Source: JAKFWF01 sp031429105
GTDB taxonomy: Bacteria; Pseudomonadota; Alphaproteobacteria; Rhizobiales; Hyphomicrobiaceae
Direction: 5' to 3'
Length of the DNA: 13,639 nucleotides
NCBI GenBank assembly: GCA_031429105.1
Contig: JANOYV010000111.1
Coordinates: 1 to 13,639 of the forward strand
Below, piece by piece: positions 1-7,604 of this stretch. Numbering within the stretch: position 1 is the stretch's first letter; each line of letters opens with the position of its first letter. The notes beneath the pieces are model-generated. The model was given only the letters and a program-made list of their open reading frames with translations, searched no databases and was not told the origin of the DNA. A program made the translations under genes and the position numbers.

Positions 1-1
1 G

Positions 2-235
2 ACAGCACGCTGGCTCGCCTTGCGAGCGGCACGATGCTGTCCGCAATGCTGTAAGCCGGGCTTTGGCCTCATTGAGGTCGAGCGCGGACTAACATGCCGA
101 GATTGCGGCGAGCCCACTCAGCTCATTGTGGCTGAGAGACACCGCTGCACATCGTGCGAGCATTCGATCTGCAAGCGGGTTCGCGCCAGCCACCTCCGCG
201 CCGAGCCCACGTGGTGCAATGCGTGCAATCCGTGA
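2..235 (+). CDS. DUF6671-like double zinc-ribbon protein, C-terminal end only
   Basis: The frame is open from the left edge to the TGA at 233-235, so this is the last 77 codons of a gene that begins outside the window; a TTG at 20 could serve as a start but sits inside the conserved-looking part. The visible protein has four CxxC pairs (CPQC, CRDC, CTSC, CNAC), spaced as two zinc ribbons, and ends in a short CNACNP tail. The phrase GFGLIEVERGLTCRDCG and the terminal CNxCNP resemble the C-terminus of DUF6671 proteins as I remember them; this is recall, not a search. Function is unknown. Cytoplasmic and metal-binding are inferences from the cysteines and the lack of hydrophobic segments. It is separated from the intron remnant downstream by about 430 bp without a gene. 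Confidence 0.6.
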   Translation, partial: TARWLALRAARCCPQCCKPGFGLIEVERGLTCRDCGEPTQLIVAERHRCTSCEHSICKRVRASHLRAEPTWCNACNP

Positions 236-663
236 CCGCCGGCGCGGCCTCCCACAGCAAAGATGAGAGAAAGCCGGCGCCGGACAACGTCTCGATGCTG
301 TGAGGTGCATGCAGCCTTCTGGCCATCTTAAGTGATAACCTTATGATCGGTCTTGGATGACGGCGCGATACTTCGCTTCGATCGGTTCTGTGTCCGCTGA
401 TCGAGGTACAGCGATCATGTCCAACAAGAACTCTTTGAGCGGAGCAACGAGGTCGGGCAATGGCAGCTTTCTCGGCGAGGCCGCGGCCATGCCACCACTC
501 AATGCTGTACTTGCTAAGGGCCGCTTCGGGTCGTGTGACACGAGCGTAGCCGGTCCACACGGTTGCGAGCAACTATACGAGAGATGAAGGAGGACCCTTC
601 GGGTTCGGCAATCAGGTGCTGATCCCAAGCCACTGCAAGCTGCTGCGGTCAAAAGCCGTGGTG
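236..663. other. Intergenic region without a supported gene
   Basis: Open frames exist on both strands, but none has a good ribosome-binding site, a recognisable family or a convincing composition. The best-looking peptide is on the minus strand between about 340 and 490 and contains LPDLVAPLKEFLLDM; it could be the decayed tail of a gene, but I cannot name it. The right part (about 590-663) may already belong to the 5' end of the group II intron, because the exact intron boundary is not clear. Confidence 0.4.
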
Positions 664-1594
664 GTGAGCGCTGCAGCCAAATCTGGACAGAAGTCCAGGC
701 GGCAAGGTCGAGAGGGGCGAACGCAAGTGAACCGTCGCTGAAGTGTCGAAAGCGGATTAGGCGATTTCAAAACCGGGGGATGACCCTTCCTTTGGGATCA
801 GTTTGGGAGATGCCTGAGACGGCCCGAACGGCATCCGGCATGTAGACGGCGCAAACCTCGACCAGGCTTTCGTATGGAACGTGAGAACCTGCACTGCGTC
901 AGGCCACTGCCTATTTGGTGACTTGAAGGGACAAGCCGCAAGCGGTTCCAACCGCGAGGGCGAGAGTACCGATACGCCGTGCAGGGACGGAGCAGCTCGT
1001 AGTAGCGATGAAGGTCCTTTAATGGGGCCGGAGCGAAGGGGCTGCATTGTTCAGCTGCGGCCGTAGGCCAACTGTCACGCAGAGGGCGTGCTTTCAGTGC
1101 GACAGGATGAACCCATGGACGAAGCAAAGCCGTTCAAGATCCCCAAACGGGACGTCTCGGAAGCCTTCTAACGTGTGAAGGCGAACCAGGGAGCGGCTGG
1201 AGTAGACGGACAATCGATTGCGGACTTCGAGGCCAACCTTAAGGGCAACCTCCACAAGCTCTGGAATCGAATGTCGTCGGGGAGCTATTTCCCACCGCCG
1301 GTGCGGCGTGTCGATATTCCAAAAGCAGATGGCGGGACGCGACCGTTGGGCATTCCAACGGTTGCCGATCGCGTTGCCCAGGAAGTCGCGCGTCGTTTTC
1401 TGGAACCGATCTTGGAGCCGGTGTTTCATCCGGATTCTTACGGCTACAGGCCGGGCAAATCTGCAATCGATGCCGTGTGCACGGCTCGTCAGCGCTGTTG
1501 GCGCTACGACTGGGTGGTCGATCTCGATGTGCGCGCCTTTTTCGACACCATCGATTGGGAGCTGATGCTCAAGGCTGTCCGTCAACATAAGGAT
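664..1594 (+). mobile_element. Group II intron remnant (5' half, truncated)
   Basis: The region upstream of the maturase gene has strings typical of bacterial group II intron domains I-III: GCGAACGCAAGTGAACC near 717, TGGAACGTGAGAACC near 875, GAGCAGCTCGTAGTAGCG near 989 and GGGGCCGGAGCGAAGGGGC near 1023. The intron-encoded protein follows at 1115, as expected for an ORF in domain IV. I place the 5' end at the GTGAGCG starting at 664, but a boundary as far left as about 590-617 is possible. The element stops abruptly inside the reverse transcriptase coding region near 1594. Domains V and VI, the branch point and the 3' splice site are therefore absent, so it cannot splice or move by itself. 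Confidence 0.7.
1115..1594 (+). pseudogene. ltrA: Group II intron reverse transcriptase/maturase, interrupted and truncated
   Basis: Translation from the ATG at 1115 gives a normal maturase N-terminus (MDEAKPFKIPKRDV), then an in-frame TAA at 1169-1171 where the family reads on into RVKANKGAAGVDG. After the stop the frame continues with clear RT signatures: AAGVDGQSI, VRRVDIPKADGGTRPLGIP, the RT2 motif SYGYRPGKSA and the RT3 motif VVDLDVRAFFDTID, which holds the first catalytic aspartate. Similarity ends after AVRQHKD at about 1594. The YADD motif, the thumb, maturase and endonuclease parts are missing. The frame runs on to a TAG at 1652-1654 through about 19 unrelated codons. A normal protein is over 400 residues; about 160 remain, so this is a dead gene. 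A GTG at 1175 could restart translation after the stop, but the product would still lack a full active site. Confidence 0.85.
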
Positions 1595-1771
1595 TACCTT
1601 GAAGTTACGCGAGACGCCGTCGTTGATGTCCGCAATCACTGCAATTCGTCCTAGTCCCTAAAAACGATTGTTCTGGTTGGAGATTCTGCTAAAGTTTGTA
1701 CTTCCGCGACAGAAGCCGCTCACAATCGAGACGTTGAAACAGCTACGGCGTCGTCGAAGGGAGAGTTCCTG

Positions 1772-3109
1772 ATGGCAGGTAGCCGAGTGGTTCATGACCG
1801 GCGCAACTGGCGTGCCGAGGACGAAGCGGTTTTCGACGCTTCCAGAGCGCAGATCGCCAAATCATCGCAATGGCTCGCTGGCGGCGTGTCGAGCAATTTC
1901 AGGCTCGGCGTGACGCCGACGCCCTTGGTGCTGGAGCGCGGTGAAGGCGCTTATCTCTACGACATTGATGGCAATGAGCTGATCGACTACTACTTGGCGC
2001 TCGGGCCGATGATCCTCGGCCACAACCCGGAACCCGTCCGTACCGCTGCCATCGAGCAGCTGAGCCGAGGCATACTCTACGGTGGCCAGAGCCGGATCGA
2101 AGCGGAAGTGGCGGAATTGCTCTGCCATCTCGTGCCCTGCGCGGAACGGGTTCGTTTCACGTCATCGGGTTCCGAGGCGGTGCAACTCGCACTGAGGCTG
2201 GCGCGGGGCGCAACTGGACGCAAGACCATCATCAAGTTCGAAGGCCATTATCATGGCTGGATGGACAACGTGCTGGTGTCGGTCGCGGCGACAGCAGAGA
2301 ACGCCGGCCCGGCACATGCGCCGACGCGAAACGCCGGAAGCGTCGGTCAGGATCCGGGAGCTTGGGACCACACCGAAGTGCTGAGTTGGAACGACCTCTC
2401 GTCGGTCGTGCAGAGGCTGTCTCAGGGTGACGTCGCCGCTGTGTTGATGGAACCGGCGATGTGCAATTCCGGCGCGATCATGCCCGCCAAGGGCTATCTC
2501 GAAGGTGTGCGCGCCGCCTGCAGTCGGCACGGCACCGTACTAATCTTCGATGAAGTGATAACCGGTTTTCGGGTGGCGCCAGGCGGAGCTCAGCAGGTGT
2601 TCGGGGTGACCCCGGATCTCGCCACGTTCGCGAAGTGCCTGGCAAACGGGTTCCCGACGGCCGCCGTGGCTGGCAAGGCCGAAATCGTCGATCAAGTCAT
2701 GAAGGGGGTCGTCCACGGCGGAACGTACAACACACAGGCAGTGGTAATGGCAGCCACGCTCGCCACGTTGCGGACCCTCGCCGACGGCACCGTGCTCAAG
2801 GGTATCGAACCGCACGGGCGCCGTCTGATGTCCGGCATAACAAGCGTCTTGAAGGCTGCTTCCATTCCGGCCATCATCACTGGTTTTCCGCAAGTCTTCA
2901 ACGTCGCCTTTGACCTGACGGAGCCGGCGCAGAACTATCGCGGGCTGATGGGGTTGGATCGGGCTCGGTATGTGAGGTTCACCCATGCGCTGCTAAAGCG
3001 CCGCGTGCGTGTGCTGGAGCGCGGCACATGGTTTTTGTCGAGCTGCCACGACGACAGAGTGATCGATCGTACGCTGGACGCGGTGGAGGCGGCCATATCG
3101 GAAATTTGA
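1772..3109 (+). CDS. Class III PLP-dependent aminotransferase, HemL (glutamate-1-semialdehyde aminomutase)-like
   Basis: This 445-residue protein has the full set of class III aminotransferase marks: SSGSEA at 131-136 (phosphate binding), GHYHG at 158-162, MEPAMCNSG at 226-234, the DEVITGFR motif at 260-267 whose Asp contacts the PLP ring nitrogen, the Schiff-base lysine K288 in FAKCLANGFP, and HGGTYN at 315-320. The length and the GHYHGW motif fit the HemL branch. The lysine environment reads KCLANGFP rather than the common KxxGGGxP, so it is probably not the housekeeping HemL of tetrapyrrole synthesis but a relative acting on an amino or beta-amino acid; the substrate is unknown. No signal peptide, so cytoplasmic. 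The ATG at 1772 follows a purine-rich GAAGGGAGAG at a suitable distance. It sits 65 bp upstream of an amino-acid-binding protein gene and is probably co-transcribed with the transporter, which suggests that the imported compound is its substrate. Confidence 0.85.
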   Translation: MAGSRVVHDRRNWRAEDEAVFDASRAQIAKSSQWLAGGVSSNFRLGVTPTPLVLERGEGAYLYDIDGNELIDYYLALGPMILGHNPEPVRTAAIEQLSRGILYGGQSRIEAEVAELLCHLVPCAERVRFTSSGSEAVQLALRLARGATGRKTIIKFEGHYHGWMDNVLVSVAATAENAGPAHAPTRNAGSVGQDPGAWDHTEVLSWNDLSSVVQRLSQGDVAAVLMEPAMCNSGAIMPAKGYLEGVRAACSRHGTVLIFDEVITGFRVAPGGAQQVFGVTPDLATFAKCLANGFPTAAVAGKAEIVDQVMKGVVHGGTYNTQAVVMAATLATLRTLADGTVLKGIEPHGRRLMSGITSVLKAASIPAIITGFPQVFNVAFDLTEPAQNYRGLMGLDRARYVRFTHALLKRRVRVLERGTWFLSSCHDDRVIDRTLDAVEAAISEI

Positions 3110-3164
3110 GCGAGAGCTTGCTGGAGAGTTTTCGCAACCTGGATTTTGCGTAGTTGCCAACCCT

Positions 3165-3170
3165 GGAGGA
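3165..3170 (+). promoter_or_regulatory. Ribosome-binding site that fixes the aapJ start
   Basis: A GGAGGA sequence lies 4 bp before the ATG at 3175. The in-frame TTG at 3154 lies upstream of this site and would add seven residues before the signal peptide, so 3175 is the better start. Confidence 0.7.
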
Positions 3171-3174
3171 TCCG

Positions 3175-4200
3175 ATGTTCGGCTCGACGTGGTGTAGATT
3201 GGTTTTGACGGCCACCTTGGCATTATGGGGTGGCACAGGTATGGCGGAAGCTCAGACGCTCGCGCAAGTCAAGCAGCGCGGCACGCTCAACTGTGGCGTC
3301 GATACCGGCGCGCCGGGCTTCGCCGTTAAGGACGACAAGGGCAAGTGGGTCGGCCTCGACGTCGACTTCTGTCGAGCGATCGCAGCGGCCGTGCTGGGCG
3401 ATGCCGAGAAGGTCAACTATGTTCCGTTGACCGCCAAGGTCCGCTTCACAGCCTTGCAGAACGGCGAGATCGACGTGTTGATCCGTGACTCGACACTGAC
3501 TTTCACCCGCTCCACCCAGCTGAAGCTTACACCGGTCGGCGTGAATTTCTATGCCGGCCAAGGCTTCATGGTGAAGAAGAGCCTCAAGGCCAAGGGCGTC
3601 AAGGATCTCAACGGCGCCACGATCTGCACCATCACGGGTGCGACGCTCGAGTTGAACATCGCCGACTACAACCGTGCCAACAACGTCAATGTCGGTACGC
3701 TCCTGTTCGAGAAGCTCGACGAAGCGACCGTTGCGCTCGAGTCGGGCCGCTGTGACGGCTATACTGATGACACCGGCAGCCTTGCTGGCGCGCGATCCAC
3801 AATGAAGAAGCCGGATGATTGGGAGGTGCTGGCAGAGGTCATTTCGAAGGAACCGCTCGGTATCCACATGCGCCAGGGCGACGAACAGTGGGCCAACATC
3901 GGCCGGTGGATCCTCGGCGCCTCGATCACCGCCGAGGAAGTCGGCATCACGCAAGCCAACGCCGAGCAACTGGCCAAGACTTCAGAAAACCCGGAGATCC
4001 GTCGCGTGCTCGGCGTCGAGGGTGACTTCGGCAAGATGCTGGGGCTCGACAACGACTGGGCTCTGAAGGCGCTTAAGACTTCCGGCAATTACGGCGAAAT
4101 GTACGAGCGTCACTTCGGGGCGAAAGCCTTGCAGCTGCCGCGTGGCGTCAACAACCTGTGGAGCAAGGGTGGATTGATGTATTCCTACCCGTTCCGATGA
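3175..4200 (+). CDS. aapJ: Amino-acid ABC transporter, periplasmic substrate-binding protein (AapJ type)
   Basis: The 341-residue product has a secretion signal: a charged start, the hydrophobic run LVLTATLALWGG and a likely cleavage after AEA at residue 26. The mature protein begins TLAQVKQRGTLNCGVDTGAPGF, typical of family 3 solute-binding proteins. Segments such as VGLDVDFCRAIAAAVLG, FTALQNGEIDVLIRDSTLT and VNFYAGQGFMVKK match the broad-specificity AapJ/BztA group of rhizobia, and the length is the family's usual one. It should bind amino acids in the periplasm and hand them to AapQ/AapM. It is preceded by the aminotransferase and followed, after an 82-bp gap with a strong hairpin, by the permeases. 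The part after KEPLG reads IHMRQGDEQWANIGRWIL, which seems somewhat diverged from the usual family sequence as I remember it, so specificity may differ. Confidence 0.9.
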   Translation: MFGSTWCRLVLTATLALWGGTGMAEAQTLAQVKQRGTLNCGVDTGAPGFAVKDDKGKWVGLDVDFCRAIAAAVLGDAEKVNYVPLTAKVRFTALQNGEIDVLIRDSTLTFTRSTQLKLTPVGVNFYAGQGFMVKKSLKAKGVKDLNGATICTITGATLELNIADYNRANNVNVGTLLFEKLDEATVALESGRCDGYTDDTGSLAGARSTMKKPDDWEVLAEVISKEPLGIHMRQGDEQWANIGRWILGASITAEEVGITQANAEQLAKTSENPEIRRVLGVEGDFGKMLGLDNDWALKALKTSGNYGEMYERHFGAKALQLPRGVNNLWSKGGLMYSYPFR

Positions 4201-4222
4201 TCATCTCGTCATCGACTAGAAC

Positions 4223-4250
4223 GGTCGGGCCCAAAGTCTCGGTCCCGGCC
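4223..4250 (+). promoter_or_regulatory. Intercistronic hairpin between aapJ and aapQ
   Basis: GGTCGGGCCC (4223-4232) and GGTCCCGGCC (4241-4250) can form a GC-rich stem of ten positions with one mismatch and one G-U pair around an 8-nt loop. There is no T-run, so it is not a classical terminator. Its place right after the binding-protein gene fits the known pattern in ABC operons, where a hairpin protects the upstream mRNA and lowers permease expression. That role is inferred. Confidence 0.5.
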
Positions 4251-4282
4251 GCGATCTGCTTGTCTTCTCGCTGGGAGTAACG

Positions 4283-5431
4283 ATGCAGTTGAGCGGTCGC
4301 CGTATCGGCCAGATCCGTCAAATCCTTGGCTTGACTCTGGTGGCGGTGGCCGCCGTCCTGATCGCCATCAACGTGAGCGGGAACCTTCAGCTCAAGGGGC
4401 TGTCGCTCAGCTTCGACTTTCTCGGGCGCCCTGCCAGCTTCGACATTCCCTTCAAGCTGATCGATTTCAACAGCCGGGATACCTATGCGCGCGCCGCGCT
4501 AGTCGGACTGCTCAACACGGTGTTGGTTGCGGTTCTGGCGATCATCACCGCGACCATCGTCGGCGTTTCGTTCGGCACCTTCCTACTGTCGCCCAATCCG
4601 CTACTGCGTCGCACGTCGATGATGTTCGTCGAGATGATCAAGAACACGCCGCAGCTACTGCAGGTGCTGTTCTGGTATGTTGTGATCTTGCGCCAGCTGC
4701 CGAGCGCGCGAGAGAGCTACCAACCGCTGGCGAATGTCTACCTCAACGTGCGCGGCCTGTTTCTCCCCGCGTTGCAAATGGCTGCGCCCAACGGCCGATT
4801 GTGGCTGGCATGGGCCGCGATCGGCGCGTTGGTTGCCCTTCTGCTTTACGGAATGAGGCAGCTGTTCGTGGTGAAGCGGGTCGAACGGAACAAATTGATT
4901 GCCGTTGCTGGCGGTCTGGCCGCCGTGGCTGTGATCTCGTGGTGGATTAGCGCAGTCGAGGTCTCGCTCAGCCGACCGGAGCTGCGCGGATTCAACTTCC
5001 GCGGCGGCGTGCAGATTGTGCCCGAGCTGATCGCGCTTTGGGTCGGCCTCGCCATCTATGCGTCGTCGTTCATCGCCGATTTGGTGCGCGGCGCCGTGCT
5101 CGCTGTGCCGAAGGGGCAGGAGGAGGCAGCGTCGGCTTTGGGCCTCAAGCACGGCCAGACCTTGCGGCTGGTGAAGCTGCCGCAAGCGCTGCAGATCGTG
5201 GTACCGCCGCTGGTCAGCCAATATCTCAACATCACCAAGAGTTCGACGCTCGGCATCGCGATCGCTTACCCCGAAATTATGACAGTGCTGGGTGGCACCA
5301 CGCTCAACCAGACCGGCCAAGCGATTGAGACCATGCTGATCATCATGGGGGTGTTCATTCTGTTGAACCTGATCGTCTCGGCCCTGATGAACAGATATAA
5401 CCGCCACGTGGCGCTGCAGGGGCATGCGTGA
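4283..5431 (+). CDS. aapQ: Amino-acid ABC transporter permease (AapQ type)
   Basis: This 382-residue inner-membrane protein has several hydrophobic segments: about 13-31, 70-101, 122-139, 173-190, 205-224, 245-266 and a last one near 340-368. The permease EAA loop, which docks the ATPase, is at 281-302 (EAASALGLKHGQ and on to LPQA). The N-terminal phrase FDFLGRPASFDIPF and the long insertion between the first core helices are characteristic of AapQ/BztB, which are larger than ordinary HisM/HisQ permeases. It would form the translocation channel together with the next gene product. Its TGA overlaps the aapM start, so the two are translationally coupled. The ATG at 4283 follows a GGGAG motif. 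The docking loop looks intact, so it should still be able to use an ATPase although none is encoded nearby. Confidence 0.9.
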   Translation: MQLSGRRIGQIRQILGLTLVAVAAVLIAINVSGNLQLKGLSLSFDFLGRPASFDIPFKLIDFNSRDTYARAALVGLLNTVLVAVLAIITATIVGVSFGTFLLSPNPLLRRTSMMFVEMIKNTPQLLQVLFWYVVILRQLPSARESYQPLANVYLNVRGLFLPALQMAAPNGRLWLAWAAIGALVALLLYGMRQLFVVKRVERNKLIAVAGGLAAVAVISWWISAVEVSLSRPELRGFNFRGGVQIVPELIALWVGLAIYASSFIADLVRGAVLAVPKGQEEAASALGLKHGQTLRLVKLPQALQIVVPPLVSQYLNITKSSTLGIAIAYPEIMTVLGGTTLNQTGQAIETMLIIMGVFILLNLIVSALMNRYNRHVALQGHA

Positions 5432-6513
5432 TGCAGCAGGCAATCGCACCGTCGCGCTCATTGACGTCGATGATGAAGAGTAGCCTCAAGGCGACGTTCG
5501 GGACGCCGCTCAATGCGGCGATCTCGATCGTGATGCTCGCGTTCTTTGCGACCGTCCTGCCGGCGCTCTACCGTTGGGGCATCGCCGCCGCGTCGCTGAG
5601 CGGCGCCGATCGGAAAGCCTGCATCGACGGCGGTGCCTGCTGGGTGTTCCTGCGCATCAGGTGGCACGACCTGATGTACGGCAGTTATCCCCCAACCGAA
5701 GTCTGGCGAGTCAACCTGGTCGCGGTGATGCTCGTTGTCCTGATAGTCGGCGCGTTCCTGAAGGCCAATCCTTGGCGCCGGCAGTTGGTGATATTGCTGT
5801 GCTTTGCCTTTCCGGTCGCGGCCAGCGTACTGCTCCTAGGCGGCGTGCCCGGATTGCCCTACGTCGCGACCCGCTTCTGGGGCGGCTTGATGCTCAATGT
5901 CGTTTTGGCATTCATTGCGGTGGCGGGAGCCGTGCCGCTCGGCCTGGTATTGGCGGAAGCGCGGCGCGCGAAGGATCGCACGGTACGATCGCTGGCCATC
6001 GGCTTCATCGAATTGTGGAGAGCAGCTCCGCTCGTGACCGTGTTGTTCATGGGCATATTCATACTGCCGTTCGTCATGCCGCGCGGCTTCGAGCTGAACA
6101 AGTTCGTGAGCGTCGCGGTGGTTTTGGTGCTGTTCAATTCGGCATACATGGCGGAGGCGATCAGGGGCGGTCTCCAGGCTGTGCCGCGCGGCCAGTTCCA
6201 AGCTGCGGAAGCGCTCGGTCTTGGCTTCTGGCAAGCGCGCTGGCTGGTGATATGGCCGCAGGCGTTGCGCATGTCGGTGCCGTCGATCGTCAACACGGCG
6301 ATCGACCTGTTCAAGGATACCTCTCTCGTCATCATCGTCGGGCTGTTCGACATGCTGGGCGCCGTGCAACAGGCGGTGCGCGATCCACAGTGGCTGGGCC
6401 TGTCCGCGGAAGGCTACATCTTCGTCGCGAGCATCTTCCTGGTGATCTGCTCGCTACTGTCGGCAATGTCTAAAACAATCGAGCGCGAACTCGATCCTGG
6501 CCGGCGTGAGTAA
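5431..6513 (+). CDS. aapM: Amino-acid ABC transporter permease (AapM type)
   Basis: This is the second membrane subunit, 360 residues from the ATG at 5431, or 361 from a GTG at 5428; either start overlaps the aapQ stop. Hydrophobic segments occur near 32-52, 102-118, 127-148, 160-183, 205-225, 235-247 and 328-345 (GTG numbering). The cytoplasmic EAA loop for ATPase contact is at about 268-289 (QAAEALGLGFWQ and on to WPQA). The RIRWHDLMYGSYP segment before the core and the FFATVLPALYRWG first helix resemble AapM/BztC proteins. It pairs with AapQ to move amino acids into the cytoplasm. In known aap operons the ATPase gene aapP follows directly. Here the next 487 bp contain no gene, and no Walker A or ABC signature is seen anywhere in the window. 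Confidence 0.9.
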   Translation: MQQAIAPSRSLTSMMKSSLKATFGTPLNAAISIVMLAFFATVLPALYRWGIAAASLSGADRKACIDGGACWVFLRIRWHDLMYGSYPPTEVWRVNLVAVMLVVLIVGAFLKANPWRRQLVILLCFAFPVAASVLLLGGVPGLPYVATRFWGGLMLNVVLAFIAVAGAVPLGLVLAEARRAKDRTVRSLAIGFIELWRAAPLVTVLFMGIFILPFVMPRGFELNKFVSVAVVLVLFNSAYMAEAIRGGLQAVPRGQFQAAEALGLGFWQARWLVIWPQALRMSVPSIVNTAIDLFKDTSLVIIVGLFDMLGAVQQAVRDPQWLGLSAEGYIFVASIFLVICSLLSAMSKTIERELDPGRRE

Positions 6514-7000
6514 AAACCACGTGAGGATCATCGCGGAATACGGTGAAACCGGCCAATCTGAATCATCGGCAATACCCGCTATAGAGGGCTAAGCTGAAAA
6601 GCGAGAACGATTGTCAATATTCTCAGCTCTGGCAGCCACGATGTCGGCTAACTCTGCGGTGCGCTCGGTCATTTTGCTCGCATGCTGCAACTGCTCAGGG
6701 CAGCTTTGGGTCATTCGCGTTGCCCGACGGCGTCGTGACGGTTAGTACGCAGAGATAGCGGACTCATGCGTCCAAAGCGCGACGCGATCGGTTCTTTCCG
6801 CCCGCGGCGTCTGCTCCTCTCACACAACCCACAAGGACCACCCTGACGGATTGTTCGCTCTGGCCACGAAGTCAGCTGATGGGACTTAGACTCGGGGAGC
6901 CTGAGGCGACGAAATGCAGAGTCGACTGCCAAACATGCGGGTGTTGTATGGCGAGAGCAAATCAGTTACGAGAACATAATAAGAACGGCGGACCGCCAAG
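6514..7000. other. Non-coding gap where aapP would be expected
   Basis: I see no ATPase remnant, terminator or convincing gene here. A 41-codon minus-strand frame (6714 down to 6589) has no recognisable match. The string CAGCTTTGGGTCATTCGCG near 6701-6719 and CATGCGTCCAAAGCG near 6766-6780 remind me of dispersed intergenic sequences seen in Bradyrhizobium-type genomes, so the region may hold a degraded copy of such a repeat. This is recall only. Confidence 0.35.
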
Positions 7001-7501
7001 ATGACGCATGACGGCAGAGCGGTTGCTAATTTCGTTCTCGATCACGTCGAGGCGAGCGGTGGCACGGTGACACCGCTGGCGCTGCAGAAGATCGTCTATT
7101 TCTGCCATGTCTGGTCGCTCATCGAACTGCGCCGTCCGCTGTTCCGGCACAGCTTCGAGGCATGGGAACACGGCCCCGTTCTTCAGTATTTATATAGGGA
7201 GTTCAAACGCTTCGGCGCCAATCCAATCCTTGGACGGGCACAGCGGCTGAACCCCATATCAGGGGTGAACGAACGGGTGCCGTATGCCTTCGATGACGAG
7301 ACGATCGGGCTTTTGATCCGTGTCATCGGCTTCTATAGACGACTGCCGGCCGGCGCCCTAGTCGAGCTGACGCATGCCCCCGATGGCCCATGGCACAAGG
7401 TCTGGCACCACGGAGGCAGCATCAATCCAGGCATGAAGATCGATAATCGCGACATCGAGCACTTCTATGCCCGTCCTCCTCGCAGTGAGACGGTGCAGTA
7501 G
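7001..7501 (+). CDS. Panacea (SocA-like, DUF4065) domain protein, putative antitoxin
   Basis: The 166-residue protein begins with the Panacea-domain hallmark: VANFVLDHVEASGGTVTPLALQKIVYF, then the aromatic AWEHGPVLQYLYREFKRFG segment, and later LVELTHAPDGPWHKVW near 120-140. Together these span the domain from end to end. Panacea proteins include SocA of Caulobacter, a ClpXP adaptor for the toxin SocB, and antitoxins paired with many unrelated toxins. No toxin gene directly touches it: the next gene, higB, starts 153 bp later and has its own promoter. The ATG at 7001 has only a weak upstream purine stretch. It may be a solitary antitoxin, a component of the island downstream, or the survivor of a lost pair. 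Family call is firm; role is inferred. Confidence 0.85.
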   Translation: MTHDGRAVANFVLDHVEASGGTVTPLALQKIVYFCHVWSLIELRRPLFRHSFEAWEHGPVLQYLYREFKRFGANPILGRAQRLNPISGVNERVPYAFDDETIGLLIRVIGFYRRLPAGALVELTHAPDGPWHKVWHHGGSINPGMKIDNRDIEHFYARPPRSETVQ

Positions 7502-7586
7502 GCCAGCTATCCAATACTAAGCCGACGACTCATGGCACGCTTCGGGCTGGCTGGGCTAGACTCTTAGCTGAAACTCCAGTACATCT

Positions 7587-7601
7587 CTCCCAACAAGGGA
7601 G
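7587..7601 (+). promoter_or_regulatory. Putative HigA operator O1 upstream of -35
   Basis: CTCCC-AACAA-GGGAG is a perfect inverted repeat ending 3 bp before the -35 element of the higB promoter. Its core TCCC-N5-GGGA recurs 27 bp downstream within the same promoter, which suggests binding of a dimeric repressor to both sites. The HTH region of the downstream antitoxin is the obvious candidate. Confidence 0.5.
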
Positions 7602-7604
7602 TCA

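Noticed and set aside
341..652. Minus-strand open frame of 103 codons left of the intron
   Set aside because: Part of it looks protein-like, but it has no clear start signal and no family I can name; kept only as a note on the intergenic region.
1671..1690. Sigma-54-like promoter (TGG...TGC) upstream of the aminotransferase
   Set aside because: The GG and GC doublets are 11 bp apart rather than the required 10, and the rest of the consensus does not fit.
3223..3969. Minus-strand open frame of 248 codons opposite aapJ
   Set aside because: Antisense shadow of a well-supported gene, with no ribosome-binding site or family match.
4655..5461. Long minus-strand open frame of 268 codons opposite aapQ
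   Set aside because: A His/Gln/Arg-rich product typical of the antisense of a GC-rich membrane protein gene.
5574..6473. 299-codon open frame in another + frame inside aapM
   Set aside because: An Arg/Gly/His-rich translation and overlap with a well-supported permease show that it is a frame shadow.
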